Assembly (NCBI GenBank): GCA_963828715.1
Contig: CAWHFX010000015.1
Span: forward strand, 496,001 to 560,000
Length of the DNA stretch: 64,000 nucleotides
Source of the DNA: JAQGMV01 sp963828715
Lineage (GTDB): Bacteria > Pseudomonadota > Gammaproteobacteria > Burkholderiales > SG8-41
Reading direction: 5' to 3'
Shown: positions 17,840 through 26,382 of the stretch, in pieces
How the letters are laid out: each line of letters opens with the position of its first letter
Numbering within the stretch: position 1 is the first letter of the stretch
Made by a program: the position numbers and the translations under genes
Notes under the pieces: model-generated
Databases searched by the model: none
Told to the model about the DNA's origin: nothing
What the model saw: only the letters and a program-made list of their open reading frames with translations

Positions 17840-18913
17840 TCACGCCGCCGGGATCTTCAGCATCCGCACCAGGTTTCCGCCCAGGATCGCAATCTTCTCG
17901 TCGTCGTTGAGGTGCTTCGAGCTCACGACGATGTCGATCGTGTCCGGCCAGTTGAACGGCATGTCCGATCCGTAAACGATCTGGCTCACGCCCATCTCGG
18001 CGACGAGGTGGCGCAAGCCTTCGTCCGAGAACACCATGGTATCCGCCATCACGTTCGTGCGCATGTATTCGCGCGGCCGCCTCTTGTTGATGCACTTCGC
18101 GTTCACGCGAACGTCGCACGCGACCTCGGTGCGGCCGAGGTAGGACGGAAGATAACCGCCGCCATGCGCACCGCATACCTTCACCCGCGGGAAGCGATCG
18201 AACACGCCGTCGAAGATGAGCCGACTGAGGAAGATCGTGGTCTCGAACGGATATGCCGCTATGTTCGAGAGATCGCCGGGCCCCTGAATCAGCTTGCGGT
18301 CGACGACGCCCGTGCCGTACGGATGCATGAAGACCGGCACCTGAAGCTCCTCCACCTTGCGCCAGAACGGATCGTACTTCTCGGTCGAGGGCGCCTCGCC
18401 CCGCACCGCGCCGCCCACCGACGCGCCTCTGAAGCCGAGTGTCTTCACGGCATATTCGAGCTGCTCGGCGGCGAGATCCGGAAACTGAAGCGCAGGCGAC
18501 GTGAGCGCCACGAAACGTTGCGGGTGCGCCTTGCACCACTCGGCGATGCCTTCGTCGTGTGCACGGACAATCTTCGCGGCGAGATCGCGCTCGGCGGCAT
18601 ACCACCAGTACTCGTTGATGCTGAGCGCCTGCACATCGATACCCCGCGCATCCATATGGGCGATGCGGTCGGGACCGATGACGACATCCTTTGGAAACGT
18701 CGGCTTCAGGCTGGAGCCGCGAATGATGGGCTCCACTGCGGGAATGACGAGATGCGCATGGATATCGACCACGGTCACGCGCCTGCCGCCCACGGTAACG
18801 ATCTTGCGTGCCGGTTCGCCTGCGCTCGCCGACCGCATGACGGTGCTTCCGAGATACGCACATCCGGCAAAGCCGGCCGTGCCGAGCAGGAACCGACGTC
18901 GATCGATCGTCAT
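17840..18913 (-). CDS. Tat-exported amidohydrolase (ACMSD-like, amidohydrolase 2 family)
   Basis: Metal-dependent amidohydrolase or decarboxylase of the TIM-barrel superfamily, 357 residues. The ATG at 18913 has GGGGAGG upstream; a GTG six bases earlier is possible. A twin-arginine signal, DRRRFLLGTAGFAG, implies export of a folded metalloprotein. Metal ligands seen: VVDIHAHL (HxH) after the signal, VFMHPYG, CGAHGGGY and the Asp in VYGSDMPFNW. Known relatives decarboxylate or hydrolyse aromatic-ring fragments; substrate unknown. It stands alone, 137 bases downstream of the FAD gene start on the same strand. Confidence 0.9.
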   Translation of the reverse strand: MTIDRRRFLLGTAGFAGCAYLGSTVMRSASAGEPARKIVTVGGRRVTVVDIHAHLVIPAVEPIIRGSSLKPTFPKDVVIGPDRIAHMDARGIDVQALSINEYWWYAAERDLAAKIVRAHDEGIAEWCKAHPQRFVALTSPALQFPDLAAEQLEYAVKTLGFRGASVGGAVRGEAPSTEKYDPFWRKVEELQVPVFMHPYGTGVVDRKLIQGPGDLSNIAAYPFETTIFLSRLIFDGVFDRFPRVKVCGAHGGGYLPSYLGRTEVACDVRVNAKCINKRRPREYMRTNVMADTMVFSDEGLRHLVAEMGVSQIVYGSDMPFNWPDTIDIVVSSKHLNDDEKIAILGGNLVRMLKIPAA

Positions 18914-19032
18914 GCACACCTCCCCTTGTGGCTGAAACGACCGGCTATACTACGACGCGTCATGCGTCTGCGGCTATGAAACCGGGCGTGGACCACGCGT
19001 TGAACGTCGTCGAACGACATCCGAGATAGTTA

Positions 19033-19569
19033 ATGCAAACGACGCGGAAACTGGGCTGTGCAGGCGTGTTGTTGCTGTTCGGGTGTACTCCGCCTGCCCC
19101 TCCGCCGCCCGCGCCTGCCGTGAGCGCGAGGCTCGATCTCAAACAGGTCATGGAGTGGGTGGTCGACCCCGCTGCAGATGCGATCTGGGATTCCGTCAAG
19201 TCGATCAGCACCGAAGCCGGCACGAAGGACATCGCGCCGGAGAACGACGAGCAATGGGCAGCCGTGCGCAACGGGGCGGCGATGCTCATGGAAAGCGGCA
19301 ACCTCCTCATGCTGCCGGGGCGCGCGCGCGATCAGCAGCAGTGGCTCGCCAATGCGCGCAGGCTGACGACGACGGCTGAGGCGGCGCTCAAGGCGGCGCA
19401 GGCGAAGGACAAGGACGCCGTCTTTGCGGCTGGCGGCGATATCGACAACGCTTGCAAGAGCTGTCATCAGCAGTATGCGCCGCACCTGAACGCGTCCAAC
19501 ATGGCCCGATCCGCCGTACTGCTCGCGAGCGCTGGCGGACCTCCTGCCGTTACCCGGCAGAGGCCATGA
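19033..19569 (+). CDS. cytochrome c (c'/c-556-like) lipoprotein
   Basis: A haem-binding lipoprotein of 178 residues. The N-terminus has a lipobox, GVLLLFGC, with Cys18 as predicted acylation site, followed by a proline-rich linker; the single haem motif CKSCH lies at residues 141-145, near the C-terminal end of a mainly helical domain, as in cytochrome c'/c-556. It would sit on the periplasmic face of a membrane and carry one electron. Its redox partner is unknown. DUF6152-like gene follows after 85 bases. Confidence 0.85.
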   Translation: MQTTRKLGCAGVLLLFGCTPPAPPPPAPAVSARLDLKQVMEWVVDPAADAIWDSVKSISTEAGTKDIAPENDEQWAAVRNGAAMLMESGNLLMLPGRARDQQQWLANARRLTTTAEAALKAAQAKDKDAVFAAGGDIDNACKSCHQQYAPHLNASNMARSAVLLASAGGPPAVTRQRP

Positions 19570-19654
19570 GAACACGAACCATACGACTTTGATGTATTCG
19601 CGCCGTGCGGCATCATGTCGGCATTGACCCCTGTCGATACGCTATGGAGCAATC

Positions 19655-20092
19655 ATGAAAGCAGGACTCTCGAGAGTCGCAAGCATTGCGGCGGCGCTAT
19701 GCCTGGGCGCAGCCGCCCTTCCGGTCGCGGCGCATCATTCGACGGCCATGTTCGACGCCGACAACACGGTGTCCATCACAGGTACCGTCAAGGAAGTGCA
19801 CTGGGCGAATCCGCACGCCGTGATCTTCATCGAGAACACCGATCCGAAAGGCGCGGCCGCCGGCGTGTGGGTTGTCGAACTTGCGAGTCCGCGCGGGCTG
19901 ATCCGCGCGGGCTGGACGCGCAACGCGGTTAAACCGGGCGACAAGGTGACGGCAGACGTTCATCAGTTGCGCGACGGTTCGAGGGGCGGTTCGCTGCGGC
20001 GCATCAGCCTGACCGGCGCGGGCCAGACCTATGCCTTCAATATCCGCGACCAGGAGCAGCCGACTGTGGCTCTCGAACCTGCCGGCAAATAG
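19655..20092 (+). CDS. secreted DUF6152-like protein
   Basis: Exported protein of 145 residues with a signal peptide, AALCLGAAALPVAA, cleaved before HHSTAMFDAD. The HHS start of the mature protein, a beta-rich body (SITGTVKEVHWANPHAVIFI) and ELASPRGLIRAGWTR match the DUF6152 family, whose function is not known to me. Histidines at the mature N-terminus could bind metal. Downstream of the cytochrome lipoprotein gene and followed by an intrinsic terminator. Confidence 0.8.
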   Translation: MKAGLSRVASIAAALCLGAAALPVAAHHSTAMFDADNTVSITGTVKEVHWANPHAVIFIENTDPKGAAAGVWVVELASPRGLIRAGWTRNAVKPGDKVTADVHQLRDGSRGGSLRRISLTGAGQTYAFNIRDQEQPTVALEPAGK

Positions 20093-20121
20093 CGTGCGCC
20101 CGGCGGCGCCTCCCTCATGAG

Positions 20122-20141
20122 CCCCCGCAAGGGGGTTTTTG
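20122..20141 (+). terminator. intrinsic terminator after the DUF6152-like gene
   Basis: CCCCC-GCAA-GGGGG stem-loop followed directly by five T's (20136-20140), 30 bases after the stop codon. A textbook Rho-independent terminator and the clearest in the window. Confidence 0.85.
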
Positions 20142-20280
20142 TTTGTGCCGCCGTTGGCACTTTCCTGCCCCACCTGCGCACGGCCAGACGCGGCTGCCGG
20201 AAGGGGTCGTGCGCGACACGCAGGACACGCCGCTCATTTGCAATGCGCCCGCCGAGAGCGCGACACAGCACGGAGGAGCC

Positions 20281-21471
20281 ATGAACGCCGATCCCCACCT
20301 GTCGGTCCCGCCGAACAACCTCACGGCGCGCGAGGCGGTGCTGCGGCTCCGCGGGTCGAAAATTCGAGAAGTCGCGAACGCGAGCCTGGGGCGCAGCGAC
20401 GTGCTGGCGTTCTGGTTCGGAGAGCCCGACGAACAGACGCCGCAATTCATCCGGCGTGCCGGCATGGCCTCGCTGGAAGCGGGCGAAACGTTCTACACCC
20501 ATAACTTCGGTCTGATCGAGTTGCGCACGGCGCTCGCGAACTACATCTCCGCGCTGCACGCACCGGTTGCAGTCGAAAACATCATTGTCACGAGCTCCGG
20601 CATGTCGGCGCTGATGCTCGCGACGCAGGCGCTGGTCGGTGCCGGTGACCGCGTCGTGGAAGTGACGCCGCTGTGGCCCAACCTCGTCGAGATCCCGAAA
20701 GTGCTCGGCGCGGAGGTCGAGTGCGTGCCACTCGATTTTTCTGCGGCAGGATGGACACTCGATCTCGACCGGCTGCTTTCGGCTTTGAAGCCCGGCATGC
20801 GCGCACTCTATGTCAACGCGCCCAACAATCCGACGGGCTGGACCATCACCCGCGAGCAGCAGACGGCAATCCTCGAGCATTGCCGTCGACTCGGTATCTG
20901 GATCGTCGCCGACGACGCTTACGATCGCATCTGGTTCGGAGTGGGCAACGCCGCGCCTGCGTTTCTCACGATTGCGGACAAGGAAGACCGCCTCGTCACG
21001 ACGAATACGTTTTCGAAATCATGGCTCATGACCGGCTGGAGAATGGGCTGGCTCGTCGCGCCGCCCGAGCTCGCCATCCAGATCGGAAAGCTCATCGAGT
21101 ACAACACGTCGTGCGTGCCGGTCTTCGTGCAGCGGGCCGGGCTCGCCGCAGTCGAGTCGGGTGAAACGGTGATACGGCGCACGGTCGAGCGTTACCGGCG
21201 CGCCCGCGATTTCCTGGTATCGAAGCTCAACGAAATTCCGCGTGTGCAGGCGGCCCTGCCGTCAGGCGCCATGTATGCGTTCTTTCGGGTGGAAGGGATG
21301 ACGGACAGTCTCGCGTTCTGCAAGTCGCTCGTCGTGGAAGCGCAGCTCGGGCTCGCGCCGGGGATCGCATTCGGACCCGAAGGAGAAGGCTTCGTCCGCT
21401 GGTGCTTCGCTTCGAGCGAGGAGCGGCTCGCGGACGGAGTGGCCAGGCTGGCCGACGCGCTCAAACGATAA
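20281..21471 (+). CDS. PLP-dependent class I/II aminotransferase
   Basis: Cytoplasmic fold-type I aminotransferase of 396 residues. The ATG at 20281 follows GGAGGAG; the longer frame from 20143 runs back to the terminator and is not used. Seen: FYTHNFGLIELRTALANY, TSSGMSALMLATQALV (cofactor phosphate region), NAPNNPTGW, ADDAYDRIWF and the Schiff-base lysine in NTFSKSWLMTGWRMGW. The Arg binding the substrate carboxylate lies in GFVRWCF. Related to aspartate/aromatic-type enzymes, exact substrate unknown. The candidate selenoprotein gene follows after 18 bases, probably in one operon. Confidence 0.9.
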   Translation: MNADPHLSVPPNNLTAREAVLRLRGSKIREVANASLGRSDVLAFWFGEPDEQTPQFIRRAGMASLEAGETFYTHNFGLIELRTALANYISALHAPVAVENIIVTSSGMSALMLATQALVGAGDRVVEVTPLWPNLVEIPKVLGAEVECVPLDFSAAGWTLDLDRLLSALKPGMRALYVNAPNNPTGWTITREQQTAILEHCRRLGIWIVADDAYDRIWFGVGNAAPAFLTIADKEDRLVTTNTFSKSWLMTGWRMGWLVAPPELAIQIGKLIEYNTSCVPVFVQRAGLAAVESGETVIRRTVERYRRARDFLVSKLNEIPRVQAALPSGAMYAFFRVEGMTDSLAFCKSLVVEAQLGLAPGIAFGPEGEGFVRWCFASSEERLADGVARLADALKR

Positions 21472-21489
21472 CGAGAGGAGAAAAGCACG

Positions 21490-22116
21490 ATGGCAAGGCT
21501 ACCATTCGTTCAGGATGACACCGCCGTTCCGGAGGTTCGCGCGGCATTCGAAGCCGCTACCCGGTTCAACGGCCGCATCGCGAATTCCATGCGGACCCTC
21601 GCCCACTCGCCTGCGATCCTGAAGTTCCTGTTGCCGCTGCAAGCCGTGCTTCAGAAGGACGGCCTCGGTTGCAAGCTCGATGCCAAAACGCGCGCGCTGG
21701 CCATGATCAAGGTGTCCGCGCTGAACGAGTGCCGATACTGAATAAAACACAATCGCCTGGTCGGGCGAACGACAGGTTGGAGCGAAGAGCAGCTCGATGT
21801 GCTTTCCGGCGACGACTATCTTCAGAGTCCGCTCTTCGACGAGCGGGAGAAGGCAGTCATCCGATGGGCCGAGCTGGTCACGTGGAACCAGGCGCGGCAC
21901 GACGACGAAGCATTCGGTGAGCTGTCGAAGCATTTCGATGCAACCGAAATCGTCGAGCTCACCACGGTCGCCGCTTTTCGAGGCTTGATGAACCGTTTCA
22001 TGGACTCGCTGCACATCGAGCTCGAAGGCCCGGAACTGCAGGCGCGAGGCGGGCGCTCCGAAGCACGCCGCGAGGATTTGCATGCCTATCTGGAGTCGCT
22101 GATGCCGCTCCTGTAA
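21490..22116 (+). CDS. AhpD/carboxymuconolactone decarboxylase-like protein, candidate selenoprotein (in-frame TGA at codon 84)
   Basis: A 208-residue protein of the AhpD/CMD family if the TGA at 21739-21741 is read through. The frame before it ends NECRY and after it continues IKHNRLVGRTTGWSEEQL to a TAA at 22114, with no shift. In this family that position is the second cysteine of CxxC, giving C81-R-Y-U84 with His at 87. Relatives are thiol peroxidase-type or decarboxylase enzymes with redox-active CxxC. A hairpin with a GGUC loop starts 12 bases after the TGA. GAGGAG precedes the ATG at 21490. Inference: selenocysteine is inserted. Alternative: a TGC-to-TGA nonsense change or read error. 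No Sec machinery lies in the window. Confidence 0.75.
21753..21768 (+). promoter_or_regulatory. candidate bacterial SECIS hairpin
   Basis: UCGCC (21753-21757) pairs with GGCGA (21764-21768) around a six-base loop UGGUCG. The loop begins 16 bases after the TGA at 21739-21741. Bacterial SECIS elements sit in the coding sequence right behind the UGA, with the loop roughly 16-37 bases away and a G among its first two positions; this loop fits and shares GGUC with what I recall of the E. coli fdhF loop. The five-base stem is short but perfect and GC-rich. Confidence 0.6.
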
Positions 22117-22117
22117 T

Positions 22118-22138
22118 CGGCCGCTGTCCCAGCGGCCG
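22118..22138. terminator. perfect 9-bp hairpin between converging genes
   Basis: CGGCCGCTG-TCC-CAGCGGCCG starts two bases after the selenoprotein-like gene stop and 29 bases from the stop of the oppositely directed binding-protein gene. No T-run follows, so if it ends transcription it does so in both directions by structure alone. Confidence 0.5.
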
Positions 22139-22166
22139 CCGCTTACAGTTATGGGTGGTGGTTCTA

Positions 22167-23186
22167 TCAGTCGACCTGTGCACCCGACTCCTTCACTATC
22201 TTCTGCCACTGCGGCAGCTCGGTCCTGATGATCTCGCCGAACTTTTCGGGCGTCGTGCTCCAGACTTCCGCGCCCTGCACCGCGAGCTTCTCCTGCACGT
22301 CCTTGCTCGCCAAAGCCTTCAGCGTAGCAGCGTGGATCTGCGCGATGATCGGCTTCGGCGTGCCCGCGGGTGCGAACATGCCGTACCACGGCGTCGCGCC
22401 GTAGCCCTTCACGGTCTCGCCGATCGCCGGCACGTCCGGCAGTGCTTTCACGCGCTTCTCGTTGGCCACCGCAATCACGCGCAGCTTGCCCGACTGCATG
22501 AATGGCAGCGCCGACGGCATGCTCTGAAATGAAATCGGCAGACGGCCTGCCACAACGTCCGTCACCGCAGCCGCCGCGCCCTTGAACGGCACGTGCTGAA
22601 TGTCGATTCCGGCAGCGGTTTTCAGCATCTCGCCCATCAGGTGATTGAGCGTGCCGTTGCCTGCCGACGCGTACTGAATCGAGCCCGGTTTCGCCTTCGC
22701 CAGCGCGATCAGTTCTTTCACGTTCTTCGCTGGAAACTGCGGGTTGCTCACGAGAAGATAGGTACCGACGGCGATCGGCGTGATCGGCTCGAAATCCTTG
22801 ACCGGATCGAAGCCGGGGCTCTTGTACAACCACGGATTCACGACATGCGCGCTCGACAGCGTGATCATGATGCTGTGACCGTCCTTGGGCGCCCGCGCCG
22901 CGATCGCGGTGCCGATGTTGCCACCGGCGCCGGGGCGATTGTCGATCACAGCCGGCTGGCCGATCACCTTGCTGAATTCCTGCGCGAACACGCGCGCGAC
23001 GGCATCGTTCCCGCCGCCCGCCGCCTGCGGCACGATGACGGTGACCGCCTTCGTCGGCCACTTGTCCTGAGCGAATGCCGTCTGGCTCGATGCGAGCGCC
23101 GTAACGACCATCAATGCGCCCTTCCCAAGTGTCCTGATCCCGGTCGCAGTCGAAATCGACGCGCCCGCTGCTCTCCGCTCATGCAT
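22167..23186 (-). CDS. TTT (Bug/TctC family) solute-binding protein, downstream of a CoA-transferase
   Basis: Bug receptor of 339 residues. The ATG at 23186 is preceded by GAGAGGAG overlapping the stop region of the CoA-transferase, 14 bases away, so the two genes are one operon. Signal: MVVTALASSQTAFA, before QDKWPTKAVTVIVP. Pocket VPQAAGGGND, IDNRPGAGGNIG, then KDGHSIM where most relatives have PDGYTLL, and PAIGETVKGYGATPWYG. The changed DGH segment sets its pocket apart. The operon suggests that its ligand is activated as a CoA thioester. Confidence 0.93.
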   Translation of the reverse strand: MHERRAAGASISTATGIRTLGKGALMVVTALASSQTAFAQDKWPTKAVTVIVPQAAGGGNDAVARVFAQEFSKVIGQPAVIDNRPGAGGNIGTAIAARAPKDGHSIMITLSSAHVVNPWLYKSPGFDPVKDFEPITPIAVGTYLLVSNPQFPAKNVKELIALAKAKPGSIQYASAGNGTLNHLMGEMLKTAAGIDIQHVPFKGAAAAVTDVVAGRLPISFQSMPSALPFMQSGKLRVIAVANEKRVKALPDVPAIGETVKGYGATPWYGMFAPAGTPKPIIAQIHAATLKALASKDVQEKLAVQGAEVWSTTPEKFGEIIRTELPQWQKIVKESGAQVD

Positions 23187-23200
23187 GTTCGTGGCTCCTC

Positions 23201-24403
23201 TCAGATGACGTTCTTCTCTCGAAGTTCGGCAATGCGCTCAGGTCCCATACCGATGCCTGCGAGCACTTCCTCCGTGTGCTCGCCGAGCTTCGGCCCGATC
23301 CACTTCGTTGCTCCAGGGGTTGCACTCAGCTTCGGCACGATTCCGGGCAAGTCGAAAGCTTCGCCGTCGGGAAGCTTCGCGGCTTCGATCATCCCGCGCG
23401 CGCGATAGTGCGGGTCTTCGTGAATGTCAGCCGCCGTGTAGATGCGGCCGCTCGGCACGTCGGCCTGGTTCAGCACGTCGAGCACATGTTCGAGCTCGTG
23501 GCGCGAGGTCCATTGCGTGATCGCTTCGTCGATCATGTCGTTGTGCTGCACGCGACCATCGTTCCGCGCGAGCTTCGGGTCTTCGCCGAGATCGTCGCGG
23601 CCGATCGCGTGCATGAGGCGCTTGAAGATGCCGTCGCTGTTGCCGGCGATGATCACGTAGCGTCCATCGCGGCACGGATAGGTATTCGACGGCGAAATGC
23701 CGGGCAGACTCGCGCCCGTACGCTCGCGCACGTGGCCGAAATGAGAGAACTCGGGAATGAGGCTTTCCATGACGCCGAACACTGCTTCATACAGCGCGAC
23801 ATCGATGTACTGCCCGGTTCCACCGTTCTTCAGGTGATGCATCGCGAGCAGCGCGCCGATGACGCCGTACAACGATGCGAGGCTGTCACCGATCGACACG
23901 CCCACGCGGACCGGCGGTCGGTCCGGATAACCCGCGAGATAGCGCAACCCGCCCATCGATTCGGCAATTGCCGCAAATCCCGGCCGGTCGCGATAGGGGC
24001 CGGTCTGTCCGTAGCCGGAGATGCGCACCATGATGAGCTTGGGATTCACCTTCGACAACGCTTCCCAGCCGAGGCCCCAGCTTTCGAGCGCACCCGGGCG
24101 AAAGTTTTCGATCACGATGTCGGCGTCCTTCACCAGCTCGCGTACGATGTCCTGGCCTTCCGCCGCCTTGAGGTTCACGGTCACCGATTTCTTGTTGCGG
24201 CTCTGCGCATACCACCAGAGCGACGTGCCCGCGTGGAGCTTGCGCCATGTGCGCAGCGGGTCGCCGGAACCCGGTGATTCGATCTTGATCACGTTCGCGC
24301 CGAACTGCGCGAGCAGGCCCGCGGCATACGGGCCCGCGATCAATGTACCGATCTCGATCACCTTCACGTCCTGAAGCGGGAATGCTTGAGTGGATTGAGA
24401 CAT
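23201..24403 (-). CDS. CaiB/BaiF (class III) CoA-transferase
   Basis: Moves CoA between organic acids in the cytoplasm through an aspartyl intermediate. 400 residues, the normal single-domain length. The ATG at 24403 follows GGAGG; the frame is open seven codons further up. Seen: DVKVIEIGTLIAGPYAAGLL, FGANVIKIESPGSGDPLR, NKKSVTVNLKAAEGQDI, ENFRPGALESWGLG, and VRVGVSIGDSLASLYG holding the likely catalytic Asp. Substrate unknown. Coupled to the binding-protein gene downstream and close to an SGNH-like gene on the same strand (54 bases upstream). Confidence 0.92.
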   Translation of the reverse strand: MSQSTQAFPLQDVKVIEIGTLIAGPYAAGLLAQFGANVIKIESPGSGDPLRTWRKLHAGTSLWWYAQSRNKKSVTVNLKAAEGQDIVRELVKDADIVIENFRPGALESWGLGWEALSKVNPKLIMVRISGYGQTGPYRDRPGFAAIAESMGGLRYLAGYPDRPPVRVGVSIGDSLASLYGVIGALLAMHHLKNGGTGQYIDVALYEAVFGVMESLIPEFSHFGHVRERTGASLPGISPSNTYPCRDGRYVIIAGNSDGIFKRLMHAIGRDDLGEDPKLARNDGRVQHNDMIDEAITQWTSRHELEHVLDVLNQADVPSGRIYTAADIHEDPHYRARGMIEAAKLPDGEAFDLPGIVPKLSATPGATKWIGPKLGEHTEEVLAGIGMGPERIAELREKNVI

Positions 24404-24457
24404 GGCCGGCCCTCCGTGTTCCAACCAGATTGTGCGAACAGCAAAGCCGCTCGTGGA

Positions 24458-25273
24458 TCAGCTTCCGTTGCCGAAGTATTCCTGCACCGTCTCCCACGCG
24501 ACACCCTGCAGGAACTGCGCCGTCGCAGCATCGAGTCCCGCGAGGTACTTGTTGCCGACCGGTGATTTGCGATACAGCGCCGCATACGTCGTGCTTGCCG
24601 CGAGATAGGTGCCGGCGAGGCTCGGGTGTCGCTTGTCCGGCTGATAGAGCTCCAGCGTCGGGCGCCTGCTGACCGCTTTCGCGAAGGCAAGACCCGCGGG
24701 AATCACCAGCGCGTCGTTGGCATTGCCGGCGATCGTGTACTGCTCCGCAAGCTGCGCCGTCATCTCCGGCTTGTCCTTGTACGCCCACGACATGAAGAAG
24801 ACAGGACGCGCATCATGCTTGCGGATCGTGTCGCTGTGCTTCTTCGCATACTCGTGAAACGTGCTCTTCAACTGCGGATGGATCGGACACTGACTGCAGT
24901 CCATGAGAATCACGGTGTCGTACTGCCGCCCCGGCTTGTTGAAAACGATCTCGTTGTCTCCGACGAACGAATAGCGGCCGATGGCATTCGGACGGAAGTA
25001 GGACTCCATGTCGTGCCACTCGATACCGGAGCCGCTGATCGTGATCGACGTCCCGCGTGGATTGCTTTTCGGGTCCGCCGCGCGCACCAGATTGCCGACG
25101 TGGTTGTGCATGCTGTTGTTGTAGTAGAAGAAGCTGTTGCCGACCCACATCGTGGATTGCACCGGCTCGCCGATGTCGGTGCGTTTCGGCTTGACCTGCG
25201 CCTGCGCGCCGCACACGATCAGAGCGGCTGACAGGGCGAGGACGATTCGGGTGGCGTATCCGCAGGGACGCAT
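24458..25273 (-). CDS. secreted SGNH/GDSL-like hydrolase-fold protein
   Basis: Exported protein of 271 residues; the signal peptide IVLALSAALIVCGAQA ends before QVKPKRTD. Block I of SGNH hydrolases appears as MWVGNSFFYYNNSM (GNS around the nucleophile Ser) and block V as PDKRHPSLAGTYLAA (Asp and His of the triad). QYDTVILMDCSQCPIHP corresponds to the strand carrying block III. It is therefore probably an esterase or acetylase acting in the periplasm, perhaps DUF4886-like. It precedes the CoA-transferase/binding-protein pair on the same strand and could release the acid that these take up and activate. Confidence 0.75.
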   Translation of the reverse strand: MRPCGYATRIVLALSAALIVCGAQAQVKPKRTDIGEPVQSTMWVGNSFFYYNNSMHNHVGNLVRAADPKSNPRGTSITISGSGIEWHDMESYFRPNAIGRYSFVGDNEIVFNKPGRQYDTVILMDCSQCPIHPQLKSTFHEYAKKHSDTIRKHDARPVFFMSWAYKDKPEMTAQLAEQYTIAGNANDALVIPAGLAFAKAVSRRPTLELYQPDKRHPSLAGTYLAASTTYAALYRKSPVGNKYLAGLDAATAQFLQGVAWETVQEYFGNGS

Positions 25274-25419
25274 CGCTGCTCTCCTTGAAAGTGGGGTGAA
25301 GGGCGTTCAACCTACCGTCTCGCTATGCCGCGCGCAAGCCGGTGCATGGCGTGCAGCGCATGCTCAACCCCCTGAACCGGCTCTGGATACTGCTTCGACG
25401 GCGCATCGCCTCATGCCCG

Positions 25420-25464
25420 ATTTCGCCTCGCAACGCACACGTGTTTCATTATGCTGGGGACTCT
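25420..25464 (+). promoter_or_regulatory. conserved promoter-like box upstream of the Mo-hydroxylase operon
   Basis: ATTTCGCCTCGCAACGC followed by ACACGTGTTTCATTATGCT and GGGGACTCT matches, over about 45 bases, the sequence upstream of the ABC binding-protein gene (complement of 38853-38897). TATGCT inside CATTATGCT could be a -10 box, giving a start about 45 bases before the coding start at 25510. No convincing -35 box is seen, which suggests an activator-dependent or other special promoter. Confidence 0.5.
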
Positions 25465-25509
25465 ACTAATCTAACGACCCTGCGAGACGATGCCAGCCAA
25501 GGAGGAGAG

Positions 25510-26382
25510 ATGAGTCAGATGCGGTATGAGGCGCCGAGCACGGTAGCCGCGGCGGTTGCGCTGCTGGCGGGCGCGAACGGGCACGCGCGGGTGCTGGCAG
25601 GCGCGACGGACCTGCTCGTGCAGATGCGCTCCGGCCGCGTTCAGCCCGAGTTGCTGGTGGACGTGAAAGGCATTCCCGAGATGACGTCCATCACGCAGGA
25701 AGGCGGTGCATTCCGGTTCGGCGCCGCCACGAACGCCATGGAGCTCGTCGAACACGAGGCTTTCGCGAAGGCGTGGCCCGGCGTCACCGAAGCAGTCAAG
25801 CTGATCGGCTCGATCCAGGTCAAGGGACGCGCGACCGTGGGCGGGAATGTCTGCAACGCCTCGCCCGCAGCGGACAGCGTCCCCGCCCTGATCGCGGCCG
25901 GCGCAATCGCACACGTCGTCGGGCCGAACGGCGCGCGCGAGGCACCGGTGGAGGAAATCGCAACCGGCCCGGGCAAGACCTCGCTCGCGAAAGGGGAGAT
26001 CGTCACGTCGTTCCTGCTGCCGAAGCGGCCGCCGCAGTCCGGCGATGCCTACCTGCGCTTCACGCCGCGCACCGAGATGGACATCGCGGTCGTCGGCGCA
26101 GGTATCGATCTCACGCTGGATGCGAAAGGCGTGTGCACTCATGCGCGGGTGAGCCTGGGCGCGGTCGCCGAGCGTGCGCTGCTCGTGCCGGAAGCCGCTG
26201 CCGCGCTGATCGGCAGCAAGGTGGATGACGCTGCGCTGTTGCGGCTCGCCGAGGCGGCGAGCGCGGCGTGCCGGCCGATCGACGACAAGCGCGGAACGAA
26301 GGTGTATCGAATCCGGGTCGCCGGCGTGCTGGCGAAGCGCGCTGCTGCGATCGCCCTCGAACGGGCAGGGAGGACGAACTGA
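25510..26382 (+). CDS. molybdenum hydroxylase FAD subunit (CoxM/CutM-like)
   Basis: Medium, FAD-binding subunit of a xanthine dehydrogenase/CO dehydrogenase-family hydroxylase, 290 residues. AAGGAGGAG directly precedes the ATG at 25510. Seen: first FAD motif LAGATDLLVQMRSG, second FAD motif TVGGNVCNASPAADS, and the C-terminal segment KVYRIRVAGVLAKRA. It passes electrons from the 2Fe-2S subunit to an acceptor. The stop overlaps the start of the small-subunit gene by one base (TGATG). Substrate of the complex unknown; the order medium-small-large is common. Confidence 0.92.
   Translation: MSQMRYEAPSTVAAAVALLAGANGHARVLAGATDLLVQMRSGRVQPELLVDVKGIPEMTSITQEGGAFRFGAATNAMELVEHEAFAKAWPGVTEAVKLIGSIQVKGRATVGGNVCNASPAADSVPALIAAGAIAHVVGPNGAREAPVEEIATGPGKTSLAKGEIVTSFLLPKRPPQSGDAYLRFTPRTEMDIAVVGAGIDLTLDAKGVCTHARVSLGAVAERALLVPEAAAALIGSKVDDAALLRLAEAASAACRPIDDKRGTKVYRIRVAGVLAKRAAAIALERAGRTN

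Noticed and set aside
21490..21741. A short 83-residue protein ending at the TGA
   Set aside because: It would cut the family fold in half exactly inside the CxxC motif, while the same frame continues with family sequence to 22116.
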